From assembly GCA_041650355.1 (NCBI GenBank), contig JBAZLI010000006.1, positions 1-22,790 of the forward strand: a DNA stretch of 22,790 bases, read 5' to 3'. This document shows positions 1-7,052 of the stretch, piece after piece. The position numbers and the translations under genes were made by a program. The notes below the pieces were generated by a model, which was not told the origin of the DNA, did no database searches, and worked only from the letters and a program-made list of their open reading frames with translations. The stretch's first letter is position 1. Each line of letters begins with the position of its first letter. The DNA is from Candidatus Micrarchaeia archaeon (GTDB taxonomy: Archaea; Micrarchaeota; Micrarchaeia; Anstonellales; Bilamarchaeaceae).

Positions 1-2263
1 CTGTGGCAGATATGCCGTAATCAGAATTGTCGCGTACGGTGCAACCCGAGATGATGCCGCTTGAAGCAGAGGATAACGAAATTCCGATTCCATTTTCATG
101 GAGCGAATTGTACGTAACCTCGGTTCCGGACGAGTTGGATATCCTGATGCCGTAGCCGTAACCGGAGATTGTGCAGTTCTTCACGCTGGCATCGTCGTAA
201 TTCTGTACGAGCGCTCCTGAAGTCCCGGCGGTTCCGGTTCCGGTTATGGAGCGGTTGCGGCAGTCCAGCGTTATGTTATCCGCGGCGAAGGTGAAGCATG
301 TTCCCGAGGAATCCACGTTCGAAGCGAGAGTGTATATCGTATTGGAGCGGTTAAGGGTAGCGCATGCGGTCAGGTTCGTGGAGTTTGGGGCGTTCGAAGA
401 GCCCTGGCCGGACGCGTAAATGGCCACGAGGGCGAAGTCCTGCGGGCCGCTCGGGACATTGTATGCTGAAACAGTTACGGTGTACGTGCCTGCCATTGGT
501 GAATCCACTATCACAAGCTCCACGTTGTTCACGCGGTCCGCGCTTGCCGCAGCGAGGTTGAGCGTGTGCTTGTTCCCGTAATACCATGAGCCGTTAGGAA
601 GAGTCACTTTGAGGTCCAAATCATTCACAAGGGCCTTCGTATTGCAATTCACTGAGCACGCTGGGTCGGTCCACACCAAAGCGAATTTCGGAGTAACGCT
701 GGCGTTGGCAGCAAATTGGAATGTCCTTGACTGGCCCGTGGTGAGGTTGTACTGCCTGTCCGAGAAGTTCATCGTGTAATTCGCGCTGATTGCAAGGGAT
801 TTTGTTAGGTTTATCCTCCCGAATCCCACTACGTTGTTCGGCAGGTCGCCGTAGGCAGGAACCTGGTCCGCGCCCGCGACCAGTACCGCCTTGATTAGCG
901 CGGATGAAGGGTGCGCCCAGGAACGCCTTGTCTTCAGGTACTCGGTCACCAGTGCCCCTGTGCCCGCTGAAAGCGGTGTAGACATAGAGGTGCCACCGCA
1001 AAAGGCATAATAAGAATCATAACCTCCCCAGCTACTACATGGATTCGAACCAGCTAGAGAGGATAGAGTAGAAAGTATGTACATACCTGGTGCAACCAAG
1101 TCCGGCTTTATCCTTCCGTCATCCGTGGCTCCACGCGAGGAAAAGGACGCTATTGTGCTAGGATCTACTGGCGAGGAGGGGCGCGCTGTTCCTACTGCGC
1201 CTATTGTTACCGCATTCTTTGCAGTTCCGGGGGAACCTATAGTGTTTGAGCTTGGACCGCTATTTCCTGCACTGAAGAAAATTGTGAAATCTTTGCTTGA
1301 ATTTGAGAAAAGGTCAACGTAGTATGAATCCGAGGTGTATGCACCACCAACCGAACTACCCCAAGAATTCGTGTGTATGATTGCGCCTTGGTTTTTTGCT
1401 TCCTGAAAAAGTTCCCTTAAATCATCGGGGGGGTATACGTAATCACCTCCATTTCCTATACTTTGCATGAATAGTCTCGCTTTGGGTGCCATTCCCTTAA
1501 TCAATGGATTGATAGTACCATTACCCAATACAGAACCTACTACATGTGTTCCATGTCCCATCGTATCTCTGCCCGTTGGATTATCAGAGCAGGTGCGTCC
1601 ATCGCACCACGCGCTTATGTTCACTACTCTTCCACGTATGTCACGATGGATGGTAGCTAGATTTCCAGTATCCAGTCCTGTGTCCCCAACTCCGACAATC
1701 ACTCCGTTGCCGGTTACGTTCAGCACAGACCAGGTGTTGGTGGCTCCCAGAGTCGGAGCCGCGTAATCGTTGAAAATCTCTTTTGAATGGTATTCGTCAA
1801 TGAACATTATCCCCTGTATTCCAGCAATCTGCCGCATCTGCTCGTTGGTCGCGGATTTTACCGTAATCAATTCGTCGTTGTATTTTTCCGCAGGGGCTAT
1901 CGCATTTATTTCGTCAAGAATCGCATCTGCATCTTCGCCCTGGAAAAGAAGCACCTCCAGGCGTGTGAGCTCGGATTTGGACGAGATGGATGAAGCGATT
2001 TTGAGCTCCGGGCCCATCGGAGCGAGTTCCTCGAAGCCGATTACCGCGCCGGTTCTGGCCTGGCTCAGACGGTTCACAGGCACCCGCACTATGTATGTAT
2101 AATCTCCCGCGTAGCCCGCTATGTCAAATCCCGCAGAAATTACCGAGCTTTTCATCTCTTCGGTTATCGGGCCTGAAAGCCTAAGCAGGGAATAATGGTA
2201 TTCTGCAAACGCGCATTGCGCAAACGCCAGAACAAGGACGAGCAATAGGGGGGTTCTACGCAT
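1..2263 (-). CDS. Secreted subtilisin-like (S8) serine protease with C-terminal beta-helix repeats, partial
   Basis: The frame is open from ATG at 2263-2261 to the window edge (754 codons, C-terminus missing). Residues 1-20 form a signal peptide ending CAFA. Residues 21 to about 170 look like an inhibitor-type propeptide. The S8 catalytic triad is visible: Asp194 in VGVGDTGLD, His237 in MGHGTHVVG, Ser426 in GGTSMSTP. The oxyanion Asn334 lies in SAGNSGP. A beta-sandwich segment follows. From about residue 615 the sequence turns into NosD/pectate-lyase-like right-handed beta-helix coils (for example YGYGIRISNSSGTEVTYNS). The protein is probably exported and attached to or acting on the cell surface. 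Possible jobs are S-layer turnover or breakdown of external protein, but the substrate is not evident. A GGTGAG ribosome site (2268-2273) supports the start. Residues about 200-420 use more A/T-rich codons than the rest of the gene. Confidence 0.93.
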   Translation of the reverse strand, partial: MRRTPLLLVLVLAFAQCAFAEYHYSLLRLSGPITEEMKSSVISAGFDIAGYAGDYTYIVRVPVNRLSQARTGAVIGFEELAPMGPELKIASSISSKSELTRLEVLLFQGEDADAILDEINAIAPAEKYNDELITVKSATNEQMRQIAGIQGIMFIDEYHSKEIFNDYAAPTLGATNTWSVLNVTGNGVIVGVGDTGLDTGNLATIHRDIRGRVVNISAWCDGRTCSDNPTGRDTMGHGTHVVGSVLGNGTINPLIKGMAPKARLFMQSIGNGGDYVYPPDDLRELFQEAKNQGAIIHTNSWGSSVGGAYTSDSYYVDLFSNSSKDFTIFFSAGNSGPSSNTIGSPGTAKNAVTIGAVGTARPSSPVDPSTIASFSSRGATDDGRIKPDLVAPGMYILSTLSSLAGSNPCSSWGGYDSYYAFCGGTSMSTPLSAGTGALVTEYLKTRRSWAHPSSALIKAVLVAGADQVPAYGDLPNNVVGFGRINLTKSLAISANYTMNFSDRQYNLTTGQSRTFQFAANASVTPKFALVWTDPACSVNCNTKALVNDLDLKVTLPNGSWYYGNKHTLNLAAASADRVNNVELVIVDSPMAGTYTVTVSAYNVPSGPQDFALVAIYASGQGSSNAPNSTNLTACATLNRSNTIYTLASNVDSSGTCFTFAADNITLDCRNRSITGTGTAGTSGALVQNYDDASVKNCTISGYGYGIRISNSSGTEVTYNSLHENGIGISLSSASSGIISGCTVRDNSDYGISAT

Positions 2264-2267
2264 ATAT

Positions 2268-2320
2268 CTCACCAACGATACCTGGGCCTTGGACAAATAA
2301 AGGATACAATAATTTAAAAG
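2268..2320 (-). promoter_or_regulatory. Promoter and ribosome site of the S8 protease
   Basis: On the minus strand a TATA-like TTTTAAATTATT lies at about 2307-2319, with GGTGAG at 2268-2273, 4 nt before the ATG. The expected transcript start is near 2290. The GGTGA matches the TCACC at the end of the 16S rRNA in this window. Confidence 0.55.
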
Positions 2321-2375
2321 CAGTGTGACGCAGAGCGCCAGCTAAGCGGAAGAGAAAAATGGAGAAAAAGAAAAA

Positions 2376-2432
2376 ATTTGCCTTTTCCTGATAAAAGGAA
2401 AGGGGCCGTTTTACCGGCCCGTTCAGGCAAAT
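2376..2432 (-). terminator. Branched stem-loop terminator after the S-layer gene
   Basis: An 8-bp outer stem (ATTTGCCT at 2376-2383 with AGGCAAAT at 2425-2432) encloses two hairpins. One is GGGCCG/CGGCCC at 2403-2420 with a 6-nt loop. The other is CCTTTTCCT/AGGAAAGG at 2381-2403, which competes with it by a base or two. The outer stem touches the S-layer stop codon. A T-rich tract follows on the minus strand (2358-2376). The placement and T-tract suggest transcription termination or 3' end protection of an abundant mRNA. Confidence 0.55.
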
Positions 2433-5098
2433 TACTGTGCGGTCACTGCTGCCAGGAACTGGTCGCCCGCGGCGATAGTGTCTGCAGCCGTGAGACCGGC
2501 AACGATTATCTTGTTGCCGACCACCTTCGTTACCACCGGTGTGGCCGTGAAGTCGATGCCCGCGCCAGACATGGCGTCTTTGGTCACCGTGTTCACTTGG
2601 TCGCCTCCGACGGTAATGAGCACGCCCGTGCTGACGGCAGCCGCGTCCTTATCAAGGACGACGAGCTTCGGTGTGAAGCCCGTGTACGGTGTTATCGCGG
2701 AAACGCTCGCTGCGTTGTCCGGCATTATCACCGCGCTGAGCTGGTCCTTCGGCACTGTGCAGGTGGCTGAACCTCCGGTCGCTGCGCACGCACCAACGGT
2801 CTCGTCGATTGACAGGACCTTTATGGTTACGTCACCGACTTGGCCCGTCTGACCCTCTGAAAGGGTTAGCTGGGTCGCGGTTGCGCTCTGGTTTGCGGAA
2901 GTTACGGTCGCGAACTCATACTTGGCCTTCCCTACCCTCTTGGCAACGTCGAATTGCACTGACGAAGAGGACATGGACTTGAACTTCGTTCCCCTCGGGG
3001 AAATGAAGCCGGTCTCGTATGTGCTCACGTCCGAGTATCCTACCTGGCCATCGAAGGTGTATGCGTCGCCAAGAATGAACTCAATCTTGTCGTCGTCAGG
3101 GTCGCCAGTCGTAGAATAGAACTTCTTGTCTACGTAATCGTAGTAGAAGCTCATTGACGTGACCGCGTGGCTGAACTCGGTCGGTCCGCTGTCGTAAGCG
3201 GTGCCGATGTCCTCGTAGAGCCATAACTCGGGGCTGCTGTCATCGCCTTGAGCGCTGCCGGGTCCGCCGCTGTTCACGAACAGAACAACGCCACCCTCGG
3301 TGTCAGTCGCCCTGCTGCCTGCGGTTTTATACTTTATTTCCGGAGCATCGCCGTCAGTGTCGAAGCCGAGGTACCTTGTCGGGTTGGAGCCGCTCTTCTT
3401 CATTATTATGTCTCCAGCGTCAAGGTTTGCACCGCACGAGCTGGCCAGGAGGTAGAAAACTTCCTTTCCTTTGCCTGTGCCGGTGCCGGTGTCGCCATAC
3501 TGGATGGTGCCGGTGTACTGGAACCCGTCGTCAACTCCCGAGGTCATTTTCAGGTACTCGGTGCTCGCCAGGGAGCATGTGCTTCCGTCCACGAACGTTA
3601 GGCTCGTGGTGGTTGCTGTCGCGACCTTGAACGAGTCGTAGTCGCTGCTCGTGAGGTCAAGTCCCTTGTAGGTGAGCTTGTATGCCACCGGGTCCTCAGC
3701 CATGTTCACGCTGTTGCCAGCAACGAGCGAGTCGCCGAAAGAGCTTCTGTAGAGCAGAACTGCCCTCCAGTGGTCAACGTCGTCCTCGGACGCGCTCGCA
3801 TCCTTGTTTTTCCAGAACACGCGCACATTCCAGTCGTCGTTCACATCATTGTCGGATTGCAGTGTGTCGTCGTCCTTGAGCTCGAGTTCGCTCTCCAGCA
3901 TTGCCATTTCAGCCCACTTTGCGCCGAAGGTGTAACCAGGGGCAGTCTGATAAACCCTGATTCTGTAGGTCTTGCCTCCGATGGTCTTCTTTACCGTGGA
4001 GCCTGGGTCAATCTGGTCCTGCGCGAGCACGTTTCCGTTCGCGTCAAGGAAGGTGATAATCGCCGGGTGGGTGTTAGTCGTGCCTACCTGGGTGGATATA
4101 TCGTCCAGCCTGATTTTGAGCTGGCCGTCCTTGCTCGTGAGCTGTTCGCCCACGTTCACGATGCCGTAAACGCTCTCTTTCGCGAGCTTCACTGTGCCTC
4201 CTGCGACCACTTCATCTGTGCTCGTGGTGGTTCCTGCCGGAGCCATTTCAGTGATTATCCACTCGCTTCCGAGGAACTGGATTTTCACCCTGTGCTTGCC
4301 CGTGTACTCCGGGTCTCCGTTCGCGCAGTCTGCCCAGTTTCCGTCGCTGTCCTCGTCAGAGGTGCACACCGGGATACCGAAGTGCTTGCTGTCGTCGAAC
4401 TTCACCTGGTAGAGGAACAGGCTCGGGGTAGCCTCGATTGCCTTGTCCGCGTCCACGTATTCAGTCACGCCCTTCACGTACGCCCTCTGGTATTCAGTAT
4501 AGGTGTCGCCCGTGTTCGGGTCGCTGATCGTCTTGGTCGCGAACGGCGCGTAGTCAGTGCCGCTTATCCTGTACATGTCCTCGTCGCCCAGCCCAATCGA
4601 GCCGCCGAGACCGTCGCTGAACGGGTTGGCGTCAGCGTCAGTTTCGGACTCGGTGAGTTCAAAGAGGTCGTCGGCAAGGGTGTTCTCCCTGTTCTCCGGC
4701 TGCCTGTCGATGAAGTCGCCGATGTCGGTCACGAACGCGTGGATGCCCGAGTTGGCCGCTCCCGGAACAGTTACTTCCAGGGTGACTTTCTCGTTGCTTA
4801 TCGCGCAGGTGCCGTTGCCCGTAGCTCCGCTTGTGGTGCACGTTGCGTCATTCGCAACTGCCGCGGTCAGGGTCTTCTTCGCGTATGCCGCGCTCGCGAG
4901 CTTTGCGGCTATTGCGCCTGCAACTGCTCCGTCCGAGGCTTGGGCATCGCTTCCCAGCACAACTTTGGCAACCGGCTGTCCGTTGGCGTCTACCAGCTCC
5001 TTATTTTCATACATAAGGCCGGCGAAAGCCACCGAACTGGCCAGGATTGTCGCTCCAGCGACGATCGCGCCAATTTTTTTCAGGTTTATTCCTTTCAT
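2432..5098 (-). CDS. S-layer protein, Methanocaldococcus-type family
   Basis: An 888-residue protein that should form the outer protein lattice of the cell. Residues 1-27 are an export signal (MKGINLKKIGAIVAGATILA... SSVAFA). The next segment (LMYENKELVDANGQPVAKVV, with an Ala-rich stretch to about 80) is typical of the S_layer_N domain. The C-terminus (VITVGGDQVNTVTKDA ... GNKIIVAGLTAADTIAAGDQ) is typical of S_layer_C. The protein is rich in Asp, Thr, Ser and Gly and poor in Lys, as expected for an exposed glycoprotein. N-x-S/T sites such as NQSA near the C-terminal part could be modified by the AglB encoded at 12515-15487. GGTGA at 5103-5107 fixes the start. The gene is preceded by a roughly 210-nt structured leader and followed by a branched terminator, both fitting very high expression. 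It lies 168 nt upstream of the S8 protease on the same strand. Confidence 0.93.
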   Translation of the reverse strand: MKGINLKKIGAIVAGATILASSVAFAGLMYENKELVDANGQPVAKVVLGSDAQASDGAVAGAIAAKLASAAYAKKTLTAAVANDATCTTSGATGNGTCAISNEKVTLEVTVPGAANSGIHAFVTDIGDFIDRQPENRENTLADDLFELTESETDADANPFSDGLGGSIGLGDEDMYRISGTDYAPFATKTISDPNTGDTYTEYQRAYVKGVTEYVDADKAIEATPSLFLYQVKFDDSKHFGIPVCTSDEDSDGNWADCANGDPEYTGKHRVKIQFLGSEWIITEMAPAGTTTSTDEVVAGGTVKLAKESVYGIVNVGEQLTSKDGQLKIRLDDISTQVGTTNTHPAIITFLDANGNVLAQDQIDPGSTVKKTIGGKTYRIRVYQTAPGYTFGAKWAEMAMLESELELKDDDTLQSDNDVNDDWNVRVFWKNKDASASEDDVDHWRAVLLYRSSFGDSLVAGNSVNMAEDPVAYKLTYKGLDLTSSDYDSFKVATATTTSLTFVDGSTCSLASTEYLKMTSGVDDGFQYTGTIQYGDTGTGTGKGKEVFYLLASSCGANLDAGDIIMKKSGSNPTRYLGFDTDGDAPEIKYKTAGSRATDTEGGVVLFVNSGGPGSAQGDDSSPELWLYEDIGTAYDSGPTEFSHAVTSMSFYYDYVDKKFYSTTGDPDDDKIEFILGDAYTFDGQVGYSDVSTYETGFISPRGTKFKSMSSSSVQFDVAKRVGKAKYEFATVTSANQSATATQLTLSEGQTGQVGDVTIKVLSIDETVGACAATGGSATCTVPKDQLSAVIMPDNAASVSAITPYTGFTPKLVVLDKDAAAVSTGVLITVGGDQVNTVTKDAMSGAGIDFTATPVVTKVVGNKIIVAGLTAADTIAAGDQFLAAVTAQ

Positions 5099-5311
5099 TC
5101 TTTCACCTTTTTTCTTTTTTTAGCCGCCCTGCCTTGGCAGGAGGAAACTCCTTGCCGCCCGCGCAGCGGGTTGCTGCGCGGCTGTAGGGGACTACGCATG
5201 CACGCGGGATGCGCGCACGCAAAACGATTACCGGGCGGCTTGCCTTGGTCCCCAAATTCCCTTAGAGAAAGCCCCTAAGGTCCTCTCAGTAGGACACGCC
5301 TCTGGGAGGGT
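5099..5311 (-). promoter_or_regulatory. Structured 5' leader of the S-layer mRNA
   Basis: This gene-free stretch is dense in inverted repeats: a perfect 9-bp hairpin CCGCGCAGC/GCTGCGCGG (5159-5181), CTGCC/GGCAG (5129-5140), GTAG/CTAC (5193-5204 region), CTTAG/CTAAG (5260-5279), and a long-range GCCGCCC (5123-5129) with GGGCGGC (5233-5239). A purine run leads into the GGTGA site. If transcription starts about 25 nt after the TATA box at 5330-5342, this forms a leader of about 210 nt. No known riboswitch class is recognised. Confidence 0.45.
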
Positions 5312-5446
5312 AAAGTATGTCGAAAGGCAAGTTTTAAAAAGGTTTCTCATCCGTTATAAACAATTGTTTATAAACAATTGAATGCTATTCGTCAAGTGTC
5401 CCTGAAAAATGTGGACACGAGACGTAATCGCTCCCAAATTCCCTTA
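5251..5446. repeat. 14-bp direct repeat flanking the S-layer promoter
   Basis: CCCAAATTCCCTTA occurs at 5251-5264 and again at 5433-5446, in the same orientation, 182 bp apart. The copies bracket the promoter, the palindromes and a GTGTCC/GGACAC hairpin (5396-5418). The origin is unknown. Confidence 0.5.
5330..5380 (-). promoter_or_regulatory. S-layer promoter with overlapping palindromes upstream
   Basis: The minus-strand TATA candidate CTTTTTAAAACTTG is at about 5330-5342. Just upstream, 5354-5380 holds two overlapping perfect 20-bp palindromes (5354-5373 and 5361-5380) built from a repeated ATAAACAATTG with a 14-nt period. They contain TTTATAA, so they could be an operator or a second TATA box. 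Confidence 0.45.
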
Positions 5447-5447
5447 A

Positions 5448-5846
5448 TCAGTACATATCTGCTATCCGGCCCATCACGGTTTCTTCTATCGCGAACTTCC
5501 TCCCTTTTCCAGGCACCAGCATGAGCGCCTTCCACGGAATCCTGTTGCGCCACGCGAACCGCAGCCTTCTGTGGCCGTCGAGCAGTATGAGAGTTTTGCC
5601 CTTTTTCAGGATTATCGCCGGCACATGGGACCTGCTTATGTACTTTTCCAGCTCGGCGTGCCTGTCGGCCGCGAGCGGCTGGGTCTCGTCTCCTGCGTAC
5701 GTGTACAGCACCTCGCCGATGTCGGAGTGCTGGAGCATGCGCTCCTCTTCCGAAAATGTTATTTTCGGGTAAAGGCGCCTGTAGAAATCCCTTACCCTGG
5801 TGAAAATCCGCAGTTCTTCCTGGAACGTGATGAGGCCGAACGGCAT
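5448..5846 (-). CDS. ParB/Srx-like domain protein
   Basis: A 132-residue protein. Residues about 70-110 fit the ParB/Srx N-terminal fold: SHVPAIILKKGKTLILLDGHRRLRFAWRN, with the signature DGHRR at 90-94. In the wider family this motif binds nucleotide or acts in DNA-related functions; here there is no helix-turn-helix partner domain, so it is a stand-alone ParB-like fold. I start at ATG 5846-5844 and not at the longer frame (5927). A minus-strand TATA-like CTTAATATC lies at about 5864-5872, 25 nt upstream, suggesting a leaderless mRNA, and the extra 27 codons come from a low-complexity repeat. It lies 22 nt after the HEPN gene and may be partly co-transcribed with the toxin-antitoxin pair. 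The biological role is unknown. Confidence 0.75.
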   Translation of the reverse strand: MPFGLITFQEELRIFTRVRDFYRRLYPKITFSEEERMLQHSDIGEVLYTYAGDETQPLAADRHAELEKYISRSHVPAIILKKGKTLILLDGHRRLRFAWRNRIPWKALMLVPGKGRKFAIEETVMGRIADMY

Positions 5847-5868
5847 AATAGTATATAGGCTGGGGATA

Positions 5869-6333
5869 TTAAGTTTTTCCGGTTCCCGGTTTCCTGTTCT
5901 CGGTTCCTGGCTTGATTGGTTCCGCAAGCGTCTTCATTCTCGCCACAAAATCACCGGCGATAGCCAGCGTGTTTTGCGCGCGCTCCCTGGAATGGCTGTA
6001 TGAATAATCCGCGCCTTCCCGCGCGCTCATCGCGGCGCGGAAATCATTGGCAAATCTGGATTCGAGCTTACCTGCCTTGGACAGAATCTCGAGCGCCTCG
6101 GCAACCCCGGCGTGGGATTTCTCCTTGAGCCCGAGCAGGAAAAGCACGCCTTTCGCAGCGTGGAACATTGAATAGTAGGATTTTATTATTGACCATTTGA
6201 AATCCGCTTCTGAAAAACTCTTGCCTGCAAGGGCAAGGTCGTATTCTGCTTCGCTCAGCTCCTTCCTGCAAAGTTCCGGGTCCGGCTTTATTCTGGCTGC
6301 ATAACCCATCGAGATTAGGAAGGAGAAGTCCAT
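5869..6333 (-). CDS. HEPN domain protein, UPF0332-like (toxin of MNT-HEPN pair)
   Basis: A 154-residue helical protein. Residues 23-65 (CRKELSEAEYDLALAGKSF ... KWSIIKSYYSMFHAAKGVLFL) and the REGADY segment at 105-110 fit the UPF0332 branch of HEPN proteins. Canonical HEPN RNases carry R-x4-6-H; here the Arg-to-His distance (R105 to H114) is longer, so RNase activity is uncertain. The start ATG shares one base with the stop of the upstream nucleotidyltransferase gene (TGATG), which argues for translational coupling and for this start. In MNT-HEPN systems the nucleotidyltransferase neutralises the HEPN protein by adding AMP to it. The last 13 residues are encoded by a low-complexity repeat and are probably not part of the ancestral protein. 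Confidence 0.8.
   Translation of the reverse strand: MDFSFLISMGYAARIKPDPELCRKELSEAEYDLALAGKSFSEADFKWSIIKSYYSMFHAAKGVLFLLGLKEKSHAGVAEALEILSKAGKLESRFANDFRAAMSAREGADYSYSHSRERAQNTLAIAGDFVARMKTLAEPIKPGTENRKPGTGKT
5879..5912. repeat. Low-complexity GTTTCCTG-type repeat, copy 1
   Basis: Tandem imperfect units (GGTTCCCGG, GGTTTCCTG, CTCGGTTCCTGG) at the 3' end of the HEPN gene encode its odd tail PGTENRKPGTGKT. A related stretch, GTTTCCTGTCTCG, lies at 10780-10792. Both sit just after a gene end. Confidence 0.6.
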
Positions 6334-6881
6334 CAGAGCACCCTTATTCTGTCCTTCTCCACCCGTTCATAGAACGCAGGGTCCTTTCTCGACAGCATCG
6401 CATACTCCATGGAAGTGTAGAAAACCGGCCTGATGCCGAGACCCTTCGCCCTTGAGAAAACAGGGGAAAACGCGCTGGGCTGTGCCTGGGTTACCACTAG
6501 AAGGTCTATGTCGCTCTTTTCCGTGTCTTCCCCCCTGGCCGAGGAGCCGAAGATATAAATTTCCGCTTCGGGGGCGGCTTTCGCCGCATCCTGGACGAGC
6601 TCGGAAATGGAGGAGAGAGTAAGGAGGATCTTGAGCTGTTTTATCATCGCTGAATTCTGCGCCAGAGAATAGAATATCTCCTTGCCGTTTTGCGCGCGGG
6701 TAAGAATGCCTGCTTTCTCCAGCCTTTTAAGGGATGAAAGGACCGCGGGCTTGGATATGCGGGCTTCTCGGGAGAGCCGGGCCGCATAAAAACTGGTTGA
6801 CGGACGGGCGAGCATGTGGCTCATGATTCTGGAAACGCTTCTGCTGGATAAAAGCTCGAAGATTTTAACCATAGGTAACAT
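6333..6881 (-). CDS. Winged-helix plus minimal nucleotidyltransferase (MNT antitoxin)
   Basis: A 182-residue protein from the chosen start. Residues about 5-75 form a winged helix (STSFYAARLSREARISKPAVLSSLKRLEKAGILTR). Residues about 105-180 are a minimal nucleotidyltransferase with the signature GSSARGEDTEKSDID: Gly112-Ser113 and the metal-binding pair Asp124, Asp126. In characterised MNT-HEPN systems this enzyme AMPylates the HEPN toxin. The fused DNA-binding domain suggests it also represses its own promoter. The start is uncertain. ATG at 6893 lies upstream of the transcript start predicted from the TATA box at 6900-6910, so ATG 6881 (leaderless) is preferred, with 6872 also possible. Its stop overlaps the HEPN start by one base. 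Confidence 0.8.
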   Translation of the reverse strand: MLPMVKIFELLSSRSVSRIMSHMLARPSTSFYAARLSREARISKPAVLSSLKRLEKAGILTRAQNGKEIFYSLAQNSAMIKQLKILLTLSSISELVQDAAKAAPEAEIYIFGSSARGEDTEKSDIDLLVVTQAQPSAFSPVFSRAKGLGIRPVFYTSMEYAMLSRKDPAFYERVEKDRIRVL

Positions 6882-6935
6882 TAGTTTTATCATAGTAAAG
6901 ATATTTATACCTTAGGGTAGGAACTTTTTACCATA
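6862..6935 (-). promoter_or_regulatory. Promoter with three operator-like repeats of the MNT-HEPN operon
   Basis: TATAAATA lies at about 6900-6910 (minus strand). Three similar 12-mers, TATGGTAAAAAG (6924-6935), TATGATAAAACT (6883-6894) and TATGGTTAAAAT (6862-6873), flank it. Their spacings of 41 and 21 bp place them on one face of the helix. They are candidate binding sites for the winged-helix antitoxin. Confidence 0.4.
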
Positions 6936-6950
6936 AAGGCTACAGGATAC

Positions 6951-7006
6951 GGGGGAGTGCCAGAGGTTCGGCGATGGACGAAACCCCCAAGGTTAGTATT
7001 ATAAAC
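6951..7006 (+). promoter_or_regulatory. Promoter of HMG-CoA synthase with upstream inverted repeat
   Basis: The TATA box TATTATAAAC is at 6997-7006; the transcript would start near 7028. Upstream, GGGGG (6951-6955) faces CCCCC (6984-6988) around a loop that holds GCC/GGC. It could be a regulator site or a small stem-loop RNA. Confidence 0.4.
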
Positions 7007-7052
7007 CGCTCCGAGCAACGAATTTACTGCTTAACGATTGCGAGATGATGTA

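Noticed and set aside
3770..5278. A 502-codon open frame antisense to the S-layer gene
   Set aside because: It is a shadow of the Asp/Thr/Val-rich S-layer codons on the other strand. It has no ribosome site or promoter and its protein looks random and Arg/Val/His-rich.
5396..5418. GTGTCC/GGACAC hairpin as an insertion sequence end
   Set aside because: No transposase gene or matching end is nearby, and the stem is only 6 bp.
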